A DNA stretch of 64,000 bases from Terana coerulea (Eukaryota; Basidiomycota; Agaricomycetes; Polyporales; Phanerochaetaceae): assembly GCA_024811115.1 (NCBI GenBank), contig JAKOGH010000743.1:248001-312000 (forward strand). Reading direction: 5' to 3'. Below are positions 12,102 to 22,842 of the stretch, piece after piece. Position 1 is the stretch's first letter. The number at the start of each line of letters is the position of its first letter. Made by a program: the position numbers and the translations under genes. The notes beneath the pieces were generated by a model. That model was not told the origin of the DNA, did not search any database, and saw only the letters and a program-made list of their open reading frames with translations.

Positions 12102-12807
12102 TCAGTGGCCTTCAGCGATAGCCTCGCGCGATCCCTGCTTCACGGAGAGGGAGATAAGAGGAGCCTTGCAAAGCCACTCCCCGGATTCCACCTCCTTCAA
12201 AACAAACGACGCAAACGCCGCCCGGGACAGCTTCGGCTTGACATGCCCGTCACCGACATATCCGGCAACCACAGCGGTACCCGCGTCGCTCGTCAACACG
12301 GGCACGCGAGCGATGGTCCAGTCCAGCGCGTCACCCTGGCTGCGTATGACCTCCCCGATCGCGACGACGTCCCGGTACGCGTTGTGCGAACACCGCAACG
12401 CCGGTGATGAGCCCCGCGAATACGATGCTGAACTTGTCGTGCTCGTCTTTCATGCTCGCGGTGCCCAGCGCGATGAGCACCTTCACGCCCTGCTTCTTCA
12501 TCGCCTCCACGAGCAGCGTGTACGCGTGCGCGAGCGGGGTATGAGAGGAGTACAGCGGCGCCTTCACCACCGAGACGGGCGGACCAAGGGCAGACAGCAC
12601 GGCATCCACCCCTGCGATGGCTTTCTCGACTACCGCTGCGTCAGTCAGATTGCCTTCGATTACGGTGACTGATAAGTTGGACTTGATGGATTCCGGGAGT
12701 TTCTGCGGAGAGCGTACAAGAAGAACGAGAGTGTGGTTTGCAGCGAGACTCTCTTCAATCAGCAGTTGGCCGCAAGGCCCAGTTGCGCCGAGTATCAAGA
12801 GTTTCAT
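12102..12807 (-). CDS. NAD(P)-binding NmrA/SDR-type protein, frame broken once
   Basis: Atypical short-chain dehydrogenase or NmrA-like protein of about 235 residues. It begins MKLLILGATGPCGQLLIEE, with the glycine-rich dinucleotide-binding motif GATGPCG. It continues with a Rossmann pattern (VTVIEGNLTD, VDAVLSALGPP) and an NmrA-like C-terminal half (NAYRDVVAIGEVIRSQGDALD, then TIARVPVLT). The ATG at 12807 places the beta strand directly at the N terminus as usual. The two halves lie in different frames: the first leaves the homologous frame near 12390, and no GT-AG intron can join them. So there is a one-base indel, either a sequencing error or a real inactivation. Substrate unknown. Confidence 0.75.
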
Positions 12808-13798
12808 GCTGGAGTGGCTATGAGAGAGTCGCTCGCGCTGCGCAGGCAAAGCTGAAGACGACTACGAAACTTGCCATATCTGGATGTCTCTTCTCATCAC
12901 AGCCAAATAGAGACAAATACAAGGGCCGCCACGGCGCCATGCCCTGCTCTGGCCTGCTGAACTCGACAACCACTTGCTCGACTTCGCGGAGCACATGTAG
13001 CTGACACGAACGCGTGCGGACTGACCTTCGTATCCAAAATAAAAACTTTTTGCATTTCACGAATACTCACACTCGGCCGAACACCGTCCGACTTCACGAA
13101 ATTGTAGTTCATTGCTATTCACGTCGTAGAGGTAAGCATCAGTATTATGAGGTCTGGTAGTCGACAGTGGACACAGCCCATCACCATCAACCTGTCCAGA
13201 GTGATAGAATTGCTCGAAATACTTCACTTGAAGCTGGTGGAGGTCAGTGTATTGCAAACACATCAATTGATACCATCTCACTCTCTTAGCCGTCACATAG
13301 CCTTCGACGTTGGGCGGGCTCGGTTATGGCACTGCGGCGCCATGATCTACCACTTCTACCCGTCGCCATCGAACTATCTGCGCTCCAGTCAATGAAGTTG
13401 TAGCAAGCTACAAGTCTCATGTCGGTCTGTAGCTTTTCCTACGGTTTACGCCGCTCAAGCTTTGACAAGGCACAAACGCGCTATCGCGGCCACAGGTGCA
13501 TGGGCATTGTCGCAAGTATAGCCCTGTCAAGGTCCATGTGCAGAGCCACCAAGGCGTTGGATTCCTCTCGGATCTGTCACATGACCGGTTTCGGACTTCC
13601 CAACTTCTCGCCTCCGAGATATACTTCTGGCGGTCCGCATGGATTCACTCGTTCATCACCGCCAGCTGACATCGAGGTTAAAGTTTTACTTGACCGCTGT
13701 CCGTGCCCGTGTGCACGCCTTGGTAGCCGCAGGCTATATATAAAGCGTCACTTTGCTGCCTAGCAGATCAAGTCCACGGTCCACCTCCCGCAAGCAAG
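12808..13798. other. Intergenic between divergent genes
   Basis: About 1 kb between the NAD(P)-binding gene (-) and the GH5 gene (+). It should contain both promoters. Open frames here are short and not protein-like. Confidence 0.4.
13735..13744 (+). promoter_or_regulatory. TATA box of the GH5 gene
   Basis: TATATATAAA sits 55-64 bp upstream of the ATG at 13799, followed by a C-rich leader. A strong TATA element fits a highly inducible secreted enzyme. Confidence 0.65.
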
Positions 13799-15373
13799 AT
13801 GTTCTTCTTCAAGGGGCTGCACCTCGCCATCCTTCTTTCTGCTGTCTATGCTCCTTTCGCTTTCGCCGCTCATTCCTTCGCTGGCTCCAATCTGTACTAT
13901 GCCGCGGGTCTCAGCGCGGCGGATCGTACCACATTGTTAAAGTAAGGTATTCATGAGCATTTGTTTGGAGTGGCTTCTAACGGCTCTCATGAAGAGGTCT
14001 GCAGAGCGCGAAGATGAAAGTTTTGCGTGTCTGGATCAACGGACAGTCAGACTCCAACCTGAAAGTAAGGCCGCCCTCACACTGTCGAGGTCTTGGATTG
14101 AGCTAATTATCGTGTAGGGTACCAACATCACTCCATTCCCGGACGTTGAGCCGAATCAGATCTGTAACGGGGCTGCGTCTTGCTATAACCCGACAATTCT
14201 CAACAACATTGACCAGCTGATGGTCGACGCGCATTCCTACGGAATCAAGGTACATGTCAAATCATCTACGTCCTCACATCTCTCGCTGAATCTCTCTTCT
14301 CGTCCCAACCTAGTTGATAATCACCATGCATAGCTTTAACGCTCTTGCCGCGAACGACGTCTACGGCCAACAGTATGGCACCGGGTACTTTTACGAGCAG
14401 ACTTTCCCGCAGCAAGCGTTCGACCAGCGCCTTGAGTACATCATGAACCATGTGCACACAACGCTCGGGAAGCCATGGAAACAGCTCAACGACTACATCT
14501 TTGCCTTCGAGGCCGAAAATGAGGCGATGATTGGCAAGGCATGTACTCTGAGCATCTACTATAGCAAGTCAGTGCTGACACTATTCTCCTTTACCCAGGG
14601 GCAGGATTATATTGAGGCTCACCAGCAATGGTAGGCTATTACGCTATCGACATTCCCTTCGGAGTCTGACGGAGTCGTAGGCAATGCGACAGGGCTACCA
14701 CCATCAAAAATACTCTGGCCGGAAACACAGGCGTTAGTGACTTGAATGCTTGTCGTTTTACCTACGTATTGATCAGTACATGCAGATCCTCGTCATTACC
14801 GGTGGAGAGTCCTGGATGGATGAGTCTGTGCAGCCCGGATTCCTGTCCTGCCCTGCCCTTGATGCTATCTCCATTCACGCATACGGCACCGGCGACTTTG
14901 CAACTTCGGCCATTCAGACCTACGTCCAGCGGGCCCAGGCCGCGGGCAAGAAGCTGATCATGGAAGAATGGTTCGTCCTCTCATTCCATGCATGTATGAT
15001 TGCTCAATGTTGAGGCTGGTGTTTCCAGGGGCGCGTGCTACTACACTACGGACAACAACAACTGCCCGACCGGGAGCGCACTGTCCTCCGCTACGCGCAA
15101 TAGCAACATCAAGGCATGGGCGAGCCAGATCACCGCGGCCGGCCTCCCCTGGCTTTACTGGCAGGTCCTCCCTAATGCCGACCCTCATGTAAGTGTCCTG
15201 CGCACATCACTCGAGGAATATGTCTGATTTCGTGGTTGATGGCACGACAGTGGGATACGGACTTCGAGATTGGTCTCGTCAATGACCCGTCCTGGAGCAC
15301 TTTGCAGTCGGCGGCGCAGGCTGCGTACGCTGCAAACGCCGCGTTTGACTTTACGCCGTGGCTGCTTCCTTGA
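13799..15373 (+). CDS. Secreted GH5 glycoside hydrolase (beta-mannanase-like)
   Basis: Extracellular TIM-barrel hydrolase, most likely an endo-1,4-beta-mannanase or related GH5 enzyme. The N terminus MFFFKGLHLAILLSAVYAPF is a clear signal peptide, probably cleaved just after a run of Ala/Phe. The mature part has SFAGSNLYYAAGLSAADR (start of the barrel), KMKVLRVWINGQ, LIITMHSFNAL, the acid/base region YIFAFEAENEAM, ISIHAYGTGDF and the nucleophile strand KLIMEEW, then WLYWQVLPNADPHWD. At least seven introns of about 50-70 bp interrupt it, and the joined frame is intact to TGA at 15371. There is no carbohydrate-binding module. GH5 membership is firm; the mannan substrate is inferred from overall likeness. 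Confidence 0.87.
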
Positions 15374-15612
15374 GCTGTGTAGCCTACTCAGAACTACATG
15401 GCCCTAGTACTACATAGCACCCAGGCTGCAAAACAGAACCCAAGAAGTTTTCAAGATCATGTGTCAGGCAGCATCCCCTGAGTAAAGCATCTATTACATA
15501 ACATGGATAGTCTTAGAGTGGTGTAGCAACCGAAGGTTGATTCAAGATCGTGAGATGGTAAATCATCGGTGCTTAACTTCACACAAAACGAGGGGTCTTC
15601 GCCCGGACACCA

Positions 15613-15695
15613 AGGCGCTACCAGGGTTCGAACCTGGGTTTCAGGAAACCGACGCAAGTCAAAATCCTGAGTGATAACCACTACACTATAGTGCC
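15613..15695 (-). tRNA. tRNA-Gln (TTG) with a short intron
   Basis: Read on the minus strand the sequence folds as a tRNA: acceptor GGCACTA pairs with TAGCGCC, with one A-C mismatch at position 4. The D arm is TAGTGTAGTGGTTATCAC, the anticodon stem CAGGA/TCCTG and the T arm CCAGGTTCGAACCCTGG. The anticodon loop reads TTTTGA followed by an extra segment of about 11 bases before the 3' stem, the canonical intron position after base 37. The anticodon is TTG. No CCA is encoded, as usual in eukaryotes. Confidence 0.85.
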
Positions 15696-16060
15696 AACGC
15701 CACGCGACAACTTCTGTATTATCTAGTCCACTAATACAGTCAAGAAGGTGTCTCGGGCATGCCAGAACAGTGAACTATCTACGACATGCCCACTTGCGCA
15801 GGCAAACCCTGGCAGCAGGTTACTAAATCTCTCGCACCGTCAGCATTCAAATCTAAGTATGGAGTTTCCCTCGGTCATCCTCGTGAAAGACATCATGGTG
15901 GTGTGAGGACATCAGACGCGAAGGCCCCACACCACGCACGACGTCATGAGGCATCCAGCCCTCAAATACGAGCATTTACCTGCAGGTCGAAACTCTACCA
16001 ACTTGAACTTACGACCACTCGGCTTTTGCTAATCACCCAATCACCACACAAGCCTTTACC
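15696..16060. other. Intergenic, promoter of the next gene
   Basis: 365 bp between tRNA-Gln and the start at 16061. The right end is a C/A-rich leader; nothing else seen. Confidence 0.4.
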
Positions 16061-16714
16061 ATGTTCCGCGTTTCATTTGCATCCTCCTCTCGCGCCGTCC
16101 TCGCTTCGTCTTCGAGGAGAGCGTTCACCACCACCCCAGTCGCCGCAAAGTCGGCGACAGAGACGGCTCATGACGTGCGTGTTAAGGTTGTGCACAGTCC
16201 CATGCATGCTAAAATGTTACGTGCAGGTGAACATCAAAGTCGGCAAGAAGCTGGCTGGTGCAATCGAGACAGGAGAGCAGGCCGTCGAGTCTGTGAAAGA
16301 GACCGTTGGTGCGTAACAACCCCCAGGACAGCAATACGCAGGAGTTGAACGTGGCGCATAGGTGCTGGAAGCGTAGCAGGGGCGGCTGAGCAGGTTAACA
16401 AGAAGACCGGGAAAACCTTGGCGTCCGCAATCGAGAAGGGCGAGCAGGCGACCGCGAGCACCAAGCAGGCCCTAGGTATGTCGTGACACAATCGAATTTT
16501 ATTGTTGGATTTTGACCCGTTATTGAAGGCACTGCCGAGGCGAAGACCAAGGAGACTGCCAACGTCGCAGGCCAGAAGGCTAACCAGGTAAGAATAGTTT
16601 CACCCAAGGGTCGAAGAATGGGAAGATGCTGAACATGTTTTTCAGGCTGCTGCCGGTGCACGCGAAGGAAAAGAGGATTTCAAGCACGACGTGAAGAAGG
16701 AGCTGCGGAAGTAA
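16061..16714 (+). CDS. Small LEA-like repeat protein with a mitochondrial presequence
   Basis: Five exons (16061-16174, 16227-16308, 16362-16475, one from 16529, and a last one ending at 16714) encode about 125 residues. The N terminus MFRVSFASSSRAVLASSSRR is rich in Arg and Ser and lacks acidic residues, a typical mitochondrial targeting sequence. The rest is hydrophilic, rich in Ala, Lys, Glu, Gly and Thr, with two copies of one unit: GKKLAGAIETGEQAVESVK and GKTLASAIEKGEQATASTK, then KTKETANVAGQKANQ and a charged tail. This resembles group 3 LEA or colicin-like amphipathic repeats that protect mitochondria during drying. The function is inferred from composition only. Confidence 0.7.
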
Positions 16715-17129
16715 ACTTGCAATGGTTCCATTGCATCCCCAAGGACTGCCGTCTGTAACACTATCGAACCACATCATGTTGTAACATATACATTTTAATT
16801 TTCACCGCAATTTTACCTTGCCCTGCTCGTCCTCGACCGATGTCTCAGTCTGTGCTCGCTGCACTGCTCGACGTGCGCAGAAGGAAATCAAGGGATTACA
16901 TGGGCACGGACGCCAAGCAATTCGGAAAGAACGCCGGTATGGCCGGAACGCGCTCACGTAATGGGCGTTTACTCATGCAACGAGAATCGACCCACTAGCA
17001 TTTTCTGAATTTCGTTTTGGTTTCGTTAAACCCACGGGCCTCGGAGGGTTTGTCCAGCTCACCACCGTCGCCAACTCGCCGCCCTCGTCGACCCCACCCG
17101 AGACAGCGAGAAAGCCCGGTTTCTCCGCC
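16715..17129. other. Intergenic, ERG5 promoter
   Basis: 415 bp with a GC-rich, C-tract-rich right half directly before the ERG5 ATG. No coding sequence recognised. Confidence 0.4.
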
Positions 17130-18844
17130 ATGTCATCCTCCAAAGCGTCCTACCCCTCCAACCTCTCCGATTCCGCGTTCGGGTCGACCCCGACGCCGGC
17201 GTTCCCAAATCTCCTGCCCACGGGAAGCTGGTTCTACACGACAGCGGCAGTCCTCCTCTCCATCCTGGTTATCGAGCAGTCAGTTTACCGTTACAAGAAG
17301 CGTCACCTGCCGGGAGACAGATGGACCATTCCGCTCATCGGCAAGTTCGCGGACTCGATGAAGCCCACCATGGAGGGCTACATGAAGCAGTGGAACTCTG
17401 GCGCCCTTAGCGCGATTAGCGTGTTCAACATGTAAGATATTCACTTCAAAGCGCGCCTAGTAGTAAAAGGCTTACACCTCCTCTCCGGTGTAGCTTTATC
17501 GTCATGGCTTCGACCAACGAGTACTCGCGCAAGATCTTGAACTCGCCTACGTATGCTGAACCATGCCTGGTATACTCGGCCAAGCAGATTATTCTCCCTG
17601 AAAACTGGTACGCATTTGTTACTGCTCCAGCCGCAACTTGATACCAACGGTTGGACTATATTCAGGGTTTTCCTCACTGGCAAGGAGCACGTCGAGTACC
17701 GCCGTGGACTGAACGCACTTTTCACACGCAAGGCCCTTGGGTATGTTCAGCGCTCCCAAGAAGGCAATTGCAAAACTCACCCTCGATTTTCAGTCTCTAC
17801 GTTGGTATCCAGGACACCATCACGCGCAAGTACTTCAAGCGATGGCTCGCTGATGCTGCCAAGGACCCCTCGGCGAAGCCCATCATGTTCACGGCGCGTG
17901 AGCTCAACATGGAGACTTCCCTCGCTGTCTTCTGCGGCTCCCACATCCCCGAGCACGGCGCAAAGGAGATTTCCGACAAGTACTGGCAGATCACCGTCGC
18001 GCTTGAGCTTGTCAACTTCCCGCTCGCGATCCCGGGCACCAAGGTCTACAACGCGATCCAGGCACGAAAGGCTGCGATGAAGTGGCTCGAGCTCGCGGCG
18101 CGCAAGTCCAAGGAGAGCGTCGCGGCTGGCCACCCGCCCGAGTGTATGCTGGAGGAGTGGGTCACGATCCTGAACGACCCGGCGTACAAGGGCAGGCGCG
18201 ACTTCAGCGACCACGAGATGGCCATGGTCGTCTTCTCTTTCTTGTTCGCCAGCCAGGACGCCATGTCGAGCGGCTTGATCTACGGCTTCCAGCACCTCGC
18301 GGACCATCCCGAGGTTCTTGCCAAAATCCGCGAGGAGCAGGATCGTGTCCGCGGCGGCGACTTTGAGAAGCCCTTGACCTTGGACATGATGGACGAGATG
18401 CCCTACCTCCGTGCGATGGTTCGCGAGACCCTCCGCGTTAAGCCCCCGGTGACGATGGTTCCCTACAAAACCTTGAAGGCTTTCCCCATCTCTGAAGACT
18501 ACACCGTCCCCTCGGGCAGCATGGTCATCCCTTCATTCTACAACTCCCTGCACGACCCCGAGGTCTTCCCCGAGCCAGATCAGTTCTTGCCGGAGCGTTG
18601 GCTCGACCCGAACAGCAGCGCGAACACCAACCCGAAGAACTACCTCGTCTTCGGCGCGGGACCGCACAAGTGCATCGGCCTGGAGTACGCGATGATGAAC
18701 ATCGGCCTTGTGCTGGCGGATGCGGCCGTCCTCCTCGACTGGGAGCACGAAATAACGCCCCAGAGCGACAAGGTGCAGATCATCGCGACGCTGTTCCCCC
18801 AGGACGGATGCCGACTGAAGTTGTCGCCGAGACACCTCGCGTAA
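17130..18844 (+). CDS. erg5: Sterol C-22 desaturase, cytochrome P450 CYP61 (ERG5)
   Basis: ER-bound P450 that introduces the C22-C23 double bond in the ergosterol side chain. The N terminus has one membrane anchor (SWFYTTAAVLLSILVIEQSV) followed by the proline-containing hinge HLPGDRWTIPLIG. CYP61 signatures: VFLTGKEHVEYRRGLNALFT, LFTRKALG, the I-helix segment FLFASQDAMSSGLI, the K-helix ETLR, PERW and the haem-binding FGAGPHKCIGLEYAM with the cysteine ligand. Four exons: 17130-17431, 17494-17607, 17666-17740 and 17794-18844. The frame is intact. It is CYP61 rather than CYP51 because the I-helix carries FASQDA and the haem loop matches yeast Erg5. Confidence 0.95.
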
Positions 18845-19387
18845 AGGTCCCTCTCGACAGGTTGTAGGGTTGTATCAGGTCGCAGCGCAGGGGCTCTCCC
18901 GGCTGAGGATATTTAATGGGGCTGGTCAGCATTTCTAGCTGCACATTCGTTTCGTGTTCCGTATATTTACATAGAACATACCCTCATCCCGTTCCGTATT
19001 GATGGTAATTCCAGACTATCCAAAGACATGCATGACTGCTCGTAAAGGTGGTGGAAGGCTGTGAGAAGGTGTATGCGTGTGTTCAGAGTGCTGCATACAC
19101 CATCCGTCCCCTCTCGCTCCCTGAGGCTGTGATTGAGGTCACCGGTGACGATCACGGCGAGGCGTGAGCGCTTCGAGGGCCGAGGCACTCGGATTTGTGC
19201 GTTGATCGAAAGCGCCCATAAACTTTCTGGTTTCCTCCGGCACGGCTGAGCTTGGGTTGACCAGCTGCGTCCCTGCTCGGAGCACACAAACTCTGCCATA
19301 CGTTCCTTCTACGCATTTGCTCTCGATACTCTGCAGGTTATCTGCTCCCAAACTTCCAGCGCCGGTATCTGCACCCCAAACCGCTTC
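18845..19387. other. Intergenic, ERG5 3' UTR and ROK1 promoter
   Basis: 543 bp without a credible gene. The left half has T-rich 3' UTR-like sequence. Confidence 0.4.
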
Positions 19388-21602
19388 ATGGCAGAAGCCT
19401 TCCACTTGCTTTCACGGGGAGGTGCTCTCTTTGACAAGAAGAAGTTCAAGAACGATGTTCAACTATTCGATGTAAGGTTCTATAACCTATGTGGTCATAA
19501 GGTTATTCACCGCAAGTCGCCCATTCGTTCAGAAGTCTAAAAGCCTCGCAAAAGGCAAGGGCGTAGCAAAGACAGCAGACGGAGAGCTCCCCGTTGAATT
19601 GGATTTCTTCAAATACGCCCAGGGCGGGTCAACAAAACGGAAGGGCGACTCTCAGTCGCTGACGACGGTCAAGAAGGCCAGACTGGATAGTGATGAGGAG
19701 ATGGAGGATGCGACACAGCCCGAGAACGGAGAACCTTCGACACCCATGCCGAAACACCGCGTCACGGCGAAGGGGAACAATGTGCCCGAAGCCGTTGAAA
19801 CATTTGAGGACATGGGTACACGCTATAACGTGCCGTCGCGTCTACTGCAGAACCTTGTGGCAAGTGGGTACAAACAGCCTACTGGCATACAGGCCCATGG
19901 CATACCCATACTTCTCGAGGTGCGTTCATCGCGCATATAGCCTATGTACAGCCCAGTTAATGGCTTGATAGTCTAGGGACCTCACCGCCATATCCCCAAC
20001 TGGTACTGGTAAAACCCTCTCCTACCTCCTCCCCATATTCGCCTCTCTCGGGCTCGCCAGCATCAAGTTCGAAGAGCGACGCCGGAAGCGGGGTGCGCGC
20101 ATTAGTCCTTGCGCCCACAAGAGAATTGGCCCACCAAATACACAATGAATGCTTAAAGTTGGCGCAAGGAAGGAAATGGCGGATAGTGCTGTTCAGCAAG
20201 GCAACAGCCGCTACGCTCACGGATAAGAATGTCCGAGACAAAGTGGGTAAGTTCTCCTAGGAGCGACTGAGTGTGAAGGAGATACTAAAGGAATGACTGG
20301 ACTGCTAGATGTCATCATCAGTACGCCTTTACGGATGGTCGCCGCGCTCCAGTCGGGTAACCTAGAGCTGAGCAAGTGAGTGAGATTGTTAGTCTCGCTA
20401 TACACATCCAGTTGCTTAGCCTACGTGTAGCGTGCGACATTTAATATTAGACGAAGCAGACCGCATGTTAGACCCAGAATTCCTGGATCAAGTGCAGGAA
20501 GTTTTTGCCGCATGCAGTCACCCCAGCGTGCAGAAAGCGGTATTCAGTGCTACGCTTCCTGCAAATGCAGAGAAGGTTGCAATGGGCTTGTTGAACGATC
20601 CCATACGTGTCGTCGTCGGTCTCAAGTGCGTTCCTTTGTAAATGGGCTTGTGTGGACACTGACCTCACTTCTATGCAGAGATACCCCACTACCGCTGATA
20701 GCACAATCACTCACCTACGTGGCCGAAGACTCGTCGAAGTTGCCGACTCTACGTCAATACCTGGCACTGCCGTACAACCCGCCTGTTCTTGTCTTCGTGT
20801 CGACGCAGCCGCGTGCATCGTCCCTCGCAGAAGAGCTCGTCCTTAGCGGGATTCAGAACGTGGACTGTCTGCACGCCGGCATGAGCAGGAAAGGAGCGAG
20901 AAGATGCCATCGCGCGGATGCGGCAGGGCGAGAGCTGGGTAATGGTAACAACCGAAGTTATGGCGCGTGGTATGGACTTCAAGGGCGTGCGAGAGGTGAT
21001 CAACTACGATTTCCCCCAAAGCGTCCAAAGCTACGTGCATCGCATCGGTATGTGGCCTGCGTGCCCGCGTGCAAAATGAAGAGTGTGGCTGAACGCGCAT
21101 GCGCAGGTCGTACTGGACGTGCTGGCCGGGAGGGCAAGGCGGTCACATACTTCACAGACGAGGACGCCCCTTTCCTCAAGACGTGAGTCTGGCGACCTAC
21201 GTTGTAGCCGAAATGAAAGGAACTCACAGCCCACTTATCGCACCAGCATCGCGAACGTGATTCTTCAGTCGGGCTCCACCGTCCCCGACTGGATCCTGAA
21301 GCTGCCCAAGCCGTCCAAGATGAAGCGGCGCGAGATGGGCAAGGTGAAGCGGGCGGACGCCGTGAACGGTGCGCGGCGGGTGGGCCGGGCGGACGCGATC
21401 AAGAAACGGTACGTGGCTTTGTGTGCCACTCGTGAAGGCATGGGCGCTGGGACAATAGCCGTTTTGCTGACGGTTTCTTCCCAGGGAGATGATCGCTGCG
21501 TCCAAGCGGCGGAAGGCGAAAGGTCCACGGGAGACGGGCGAGGCAGGACGCGGTCATGTGAGCGGGACGAATGGAGAGAGTGGGGAGGAGGCGGCATTGT
21601 AG
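19388..21602 (+). CDS. rok1: DEAD-box RNA helicase ROK1/DDX52 (ribosome biogenesis)
   Basis: Nucleolar ATP-dependent helicase for 18S rRNA processing. It begins [20 protein letters not shown], which matches ROK1 N termini. It then has a basic linker, the Q-motif region [18 protein letters not shown], motif [10 protein letters not shown], motif Ia LAPTREL, motif II LDEADRM, motif [19 protein letters not shown] and motif VI HRIGRTGRAG, and a basic C-terminal tail to TAG at 21600-21602. There are about seven or eight short introns. Two frame jumps occur within conserved sequence with no intron to explain them. One is at the GGG at 20050-20052 (before the segment leading to LAPTREL), the other at 20893-20894 (before [15 protein letters not shown]). 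Each is corrected by one fewer G. Confidence 0.92.
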
Positions 21603-22842
21603 CGTTTGCCGGCTTGGAATGGTGGGACGTGGATATCGCCCGCTTTGTTGAGCTGATGATGACATCGCGTTTGCATCTGTCTGGACCGCACGGGACCGAG
21701 TGCCTCCAAGTGCGGGCACAAGGGGACCTGCGCTCGTTTCCACGAGCGGCGACGAGACCGTGGGGACCTGCCCGGGACTTCCTTCCGTCCAAACACATTA
21801 CCATCCCGAGGAGGTTAACACAGACGGACAAAGGCTCTGCTTTGTCAAGGTATCAGGACTAGCCGGCGCCACAGCTGCCGCATGGGGTTTCAGACACGCA
21901 GGCTTGTCAGTTAGACTTTATCCTGGCAGCACAAATAGCATGTACGGATAAAAGGCCACATTTTGGGAACAGGGCTCCTTGAGCAAGCGTATCACCGTGA
22001 CAGCGTCATGAGACGGTGTACAAGCCGTGTTCTGGTGATCGGACGGGCTAGAGACTGTTGTACAAGACGCGTGATGCCCGCTGTCCGTTGCGGCGGGGGG
22101 AGATGCATGGCGCCCAGTCCGGGCCCTTGTCAGCTCGGATGTTCACCGTTGCTGGTGCGATCCGGGGCCTAGAGCGAGGAAAACAGGCTATGGTGTGGAC
22201 CGTCCGTATTTGGAGGAGGGGGTGTACACGGTGGACCGTAGTATCTGCTGAAAGAACTCTTATCACAATGAGTCTCCGAGCTCACTTTGCGGGTCCTGCT
22301 ATGTGATCGCTTGGTCTGCACGGTCTTCCGACCACTGGAGTGGACATTGAACAATGCGCACCGTCAACATATTCATTGTCACCTAGTCGGTGAGGTGCAG
22401 CGTTGACTGAGAGCAATACAATATTGCAACTTGCTATGTTTTGTGCTCTGAGTTCTTTAAATGGTGCGAATAAGGTGTCTGAAATAGTCGCAGTATGATG
22501 CTGTCTCTTAATTGGCCGGTGTTGAACTGCGACCTACCCTAAACAAACACCGCGGAGAGGGAGACCTGTTGATCTAGATTTGGGCGACTCCCAATATTAA
22601 TTCGAGAGCAGGGCAAGATCACTTCGGTCCAAACCTCGTGGAAGGCATGCATACCCGCTAGACGCTGAAAAAGGACGCATCCTGCTCCGCTACAATGCTC
22701 GTTGAGAGCATTCATAAACCGAGCTCGAGGGCGAGGACGGTCCTCTGTCGAAGCAGAGTACTTGACTTGCCTTCGAGCTCATCCCGACTTCCACGCCCGC
22801 TCAACGCCAACCCATACACACCCATACCCACCCCTCCACACC
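21603..22842. other. Intergenic, no recognisable gene
   Basis: 1.24 kb between ROK1 and the HMG-box gene. Open frames are short and have no domain. The right end is a C/A-rich leader (repeated CCCATAC-like units at 22810-22835) before the ATG. Confidence 0.4.

Noticed and set aside
17130..18844. Assignment as CYP51 (ERG11)
   Set aside because: I-helix FASQDA, the NWVFL and KEHVEYRR blocks and the haem loop are those of CYP61/ERG5.
13799..18844. A biosynthetic gene cluster around GH5, P450 and SDR genes
   Set aside because: The P450 is the housekeeping ERG5, and no core synthase, transporter or cluster regulator is present.
21083..21862. A 259-codon open frame overlapping the end of ROK1
   Set aside because: Its codons are an off-frame shadow of ROK1 exons, and the part beyond 21602 is not protein-like.
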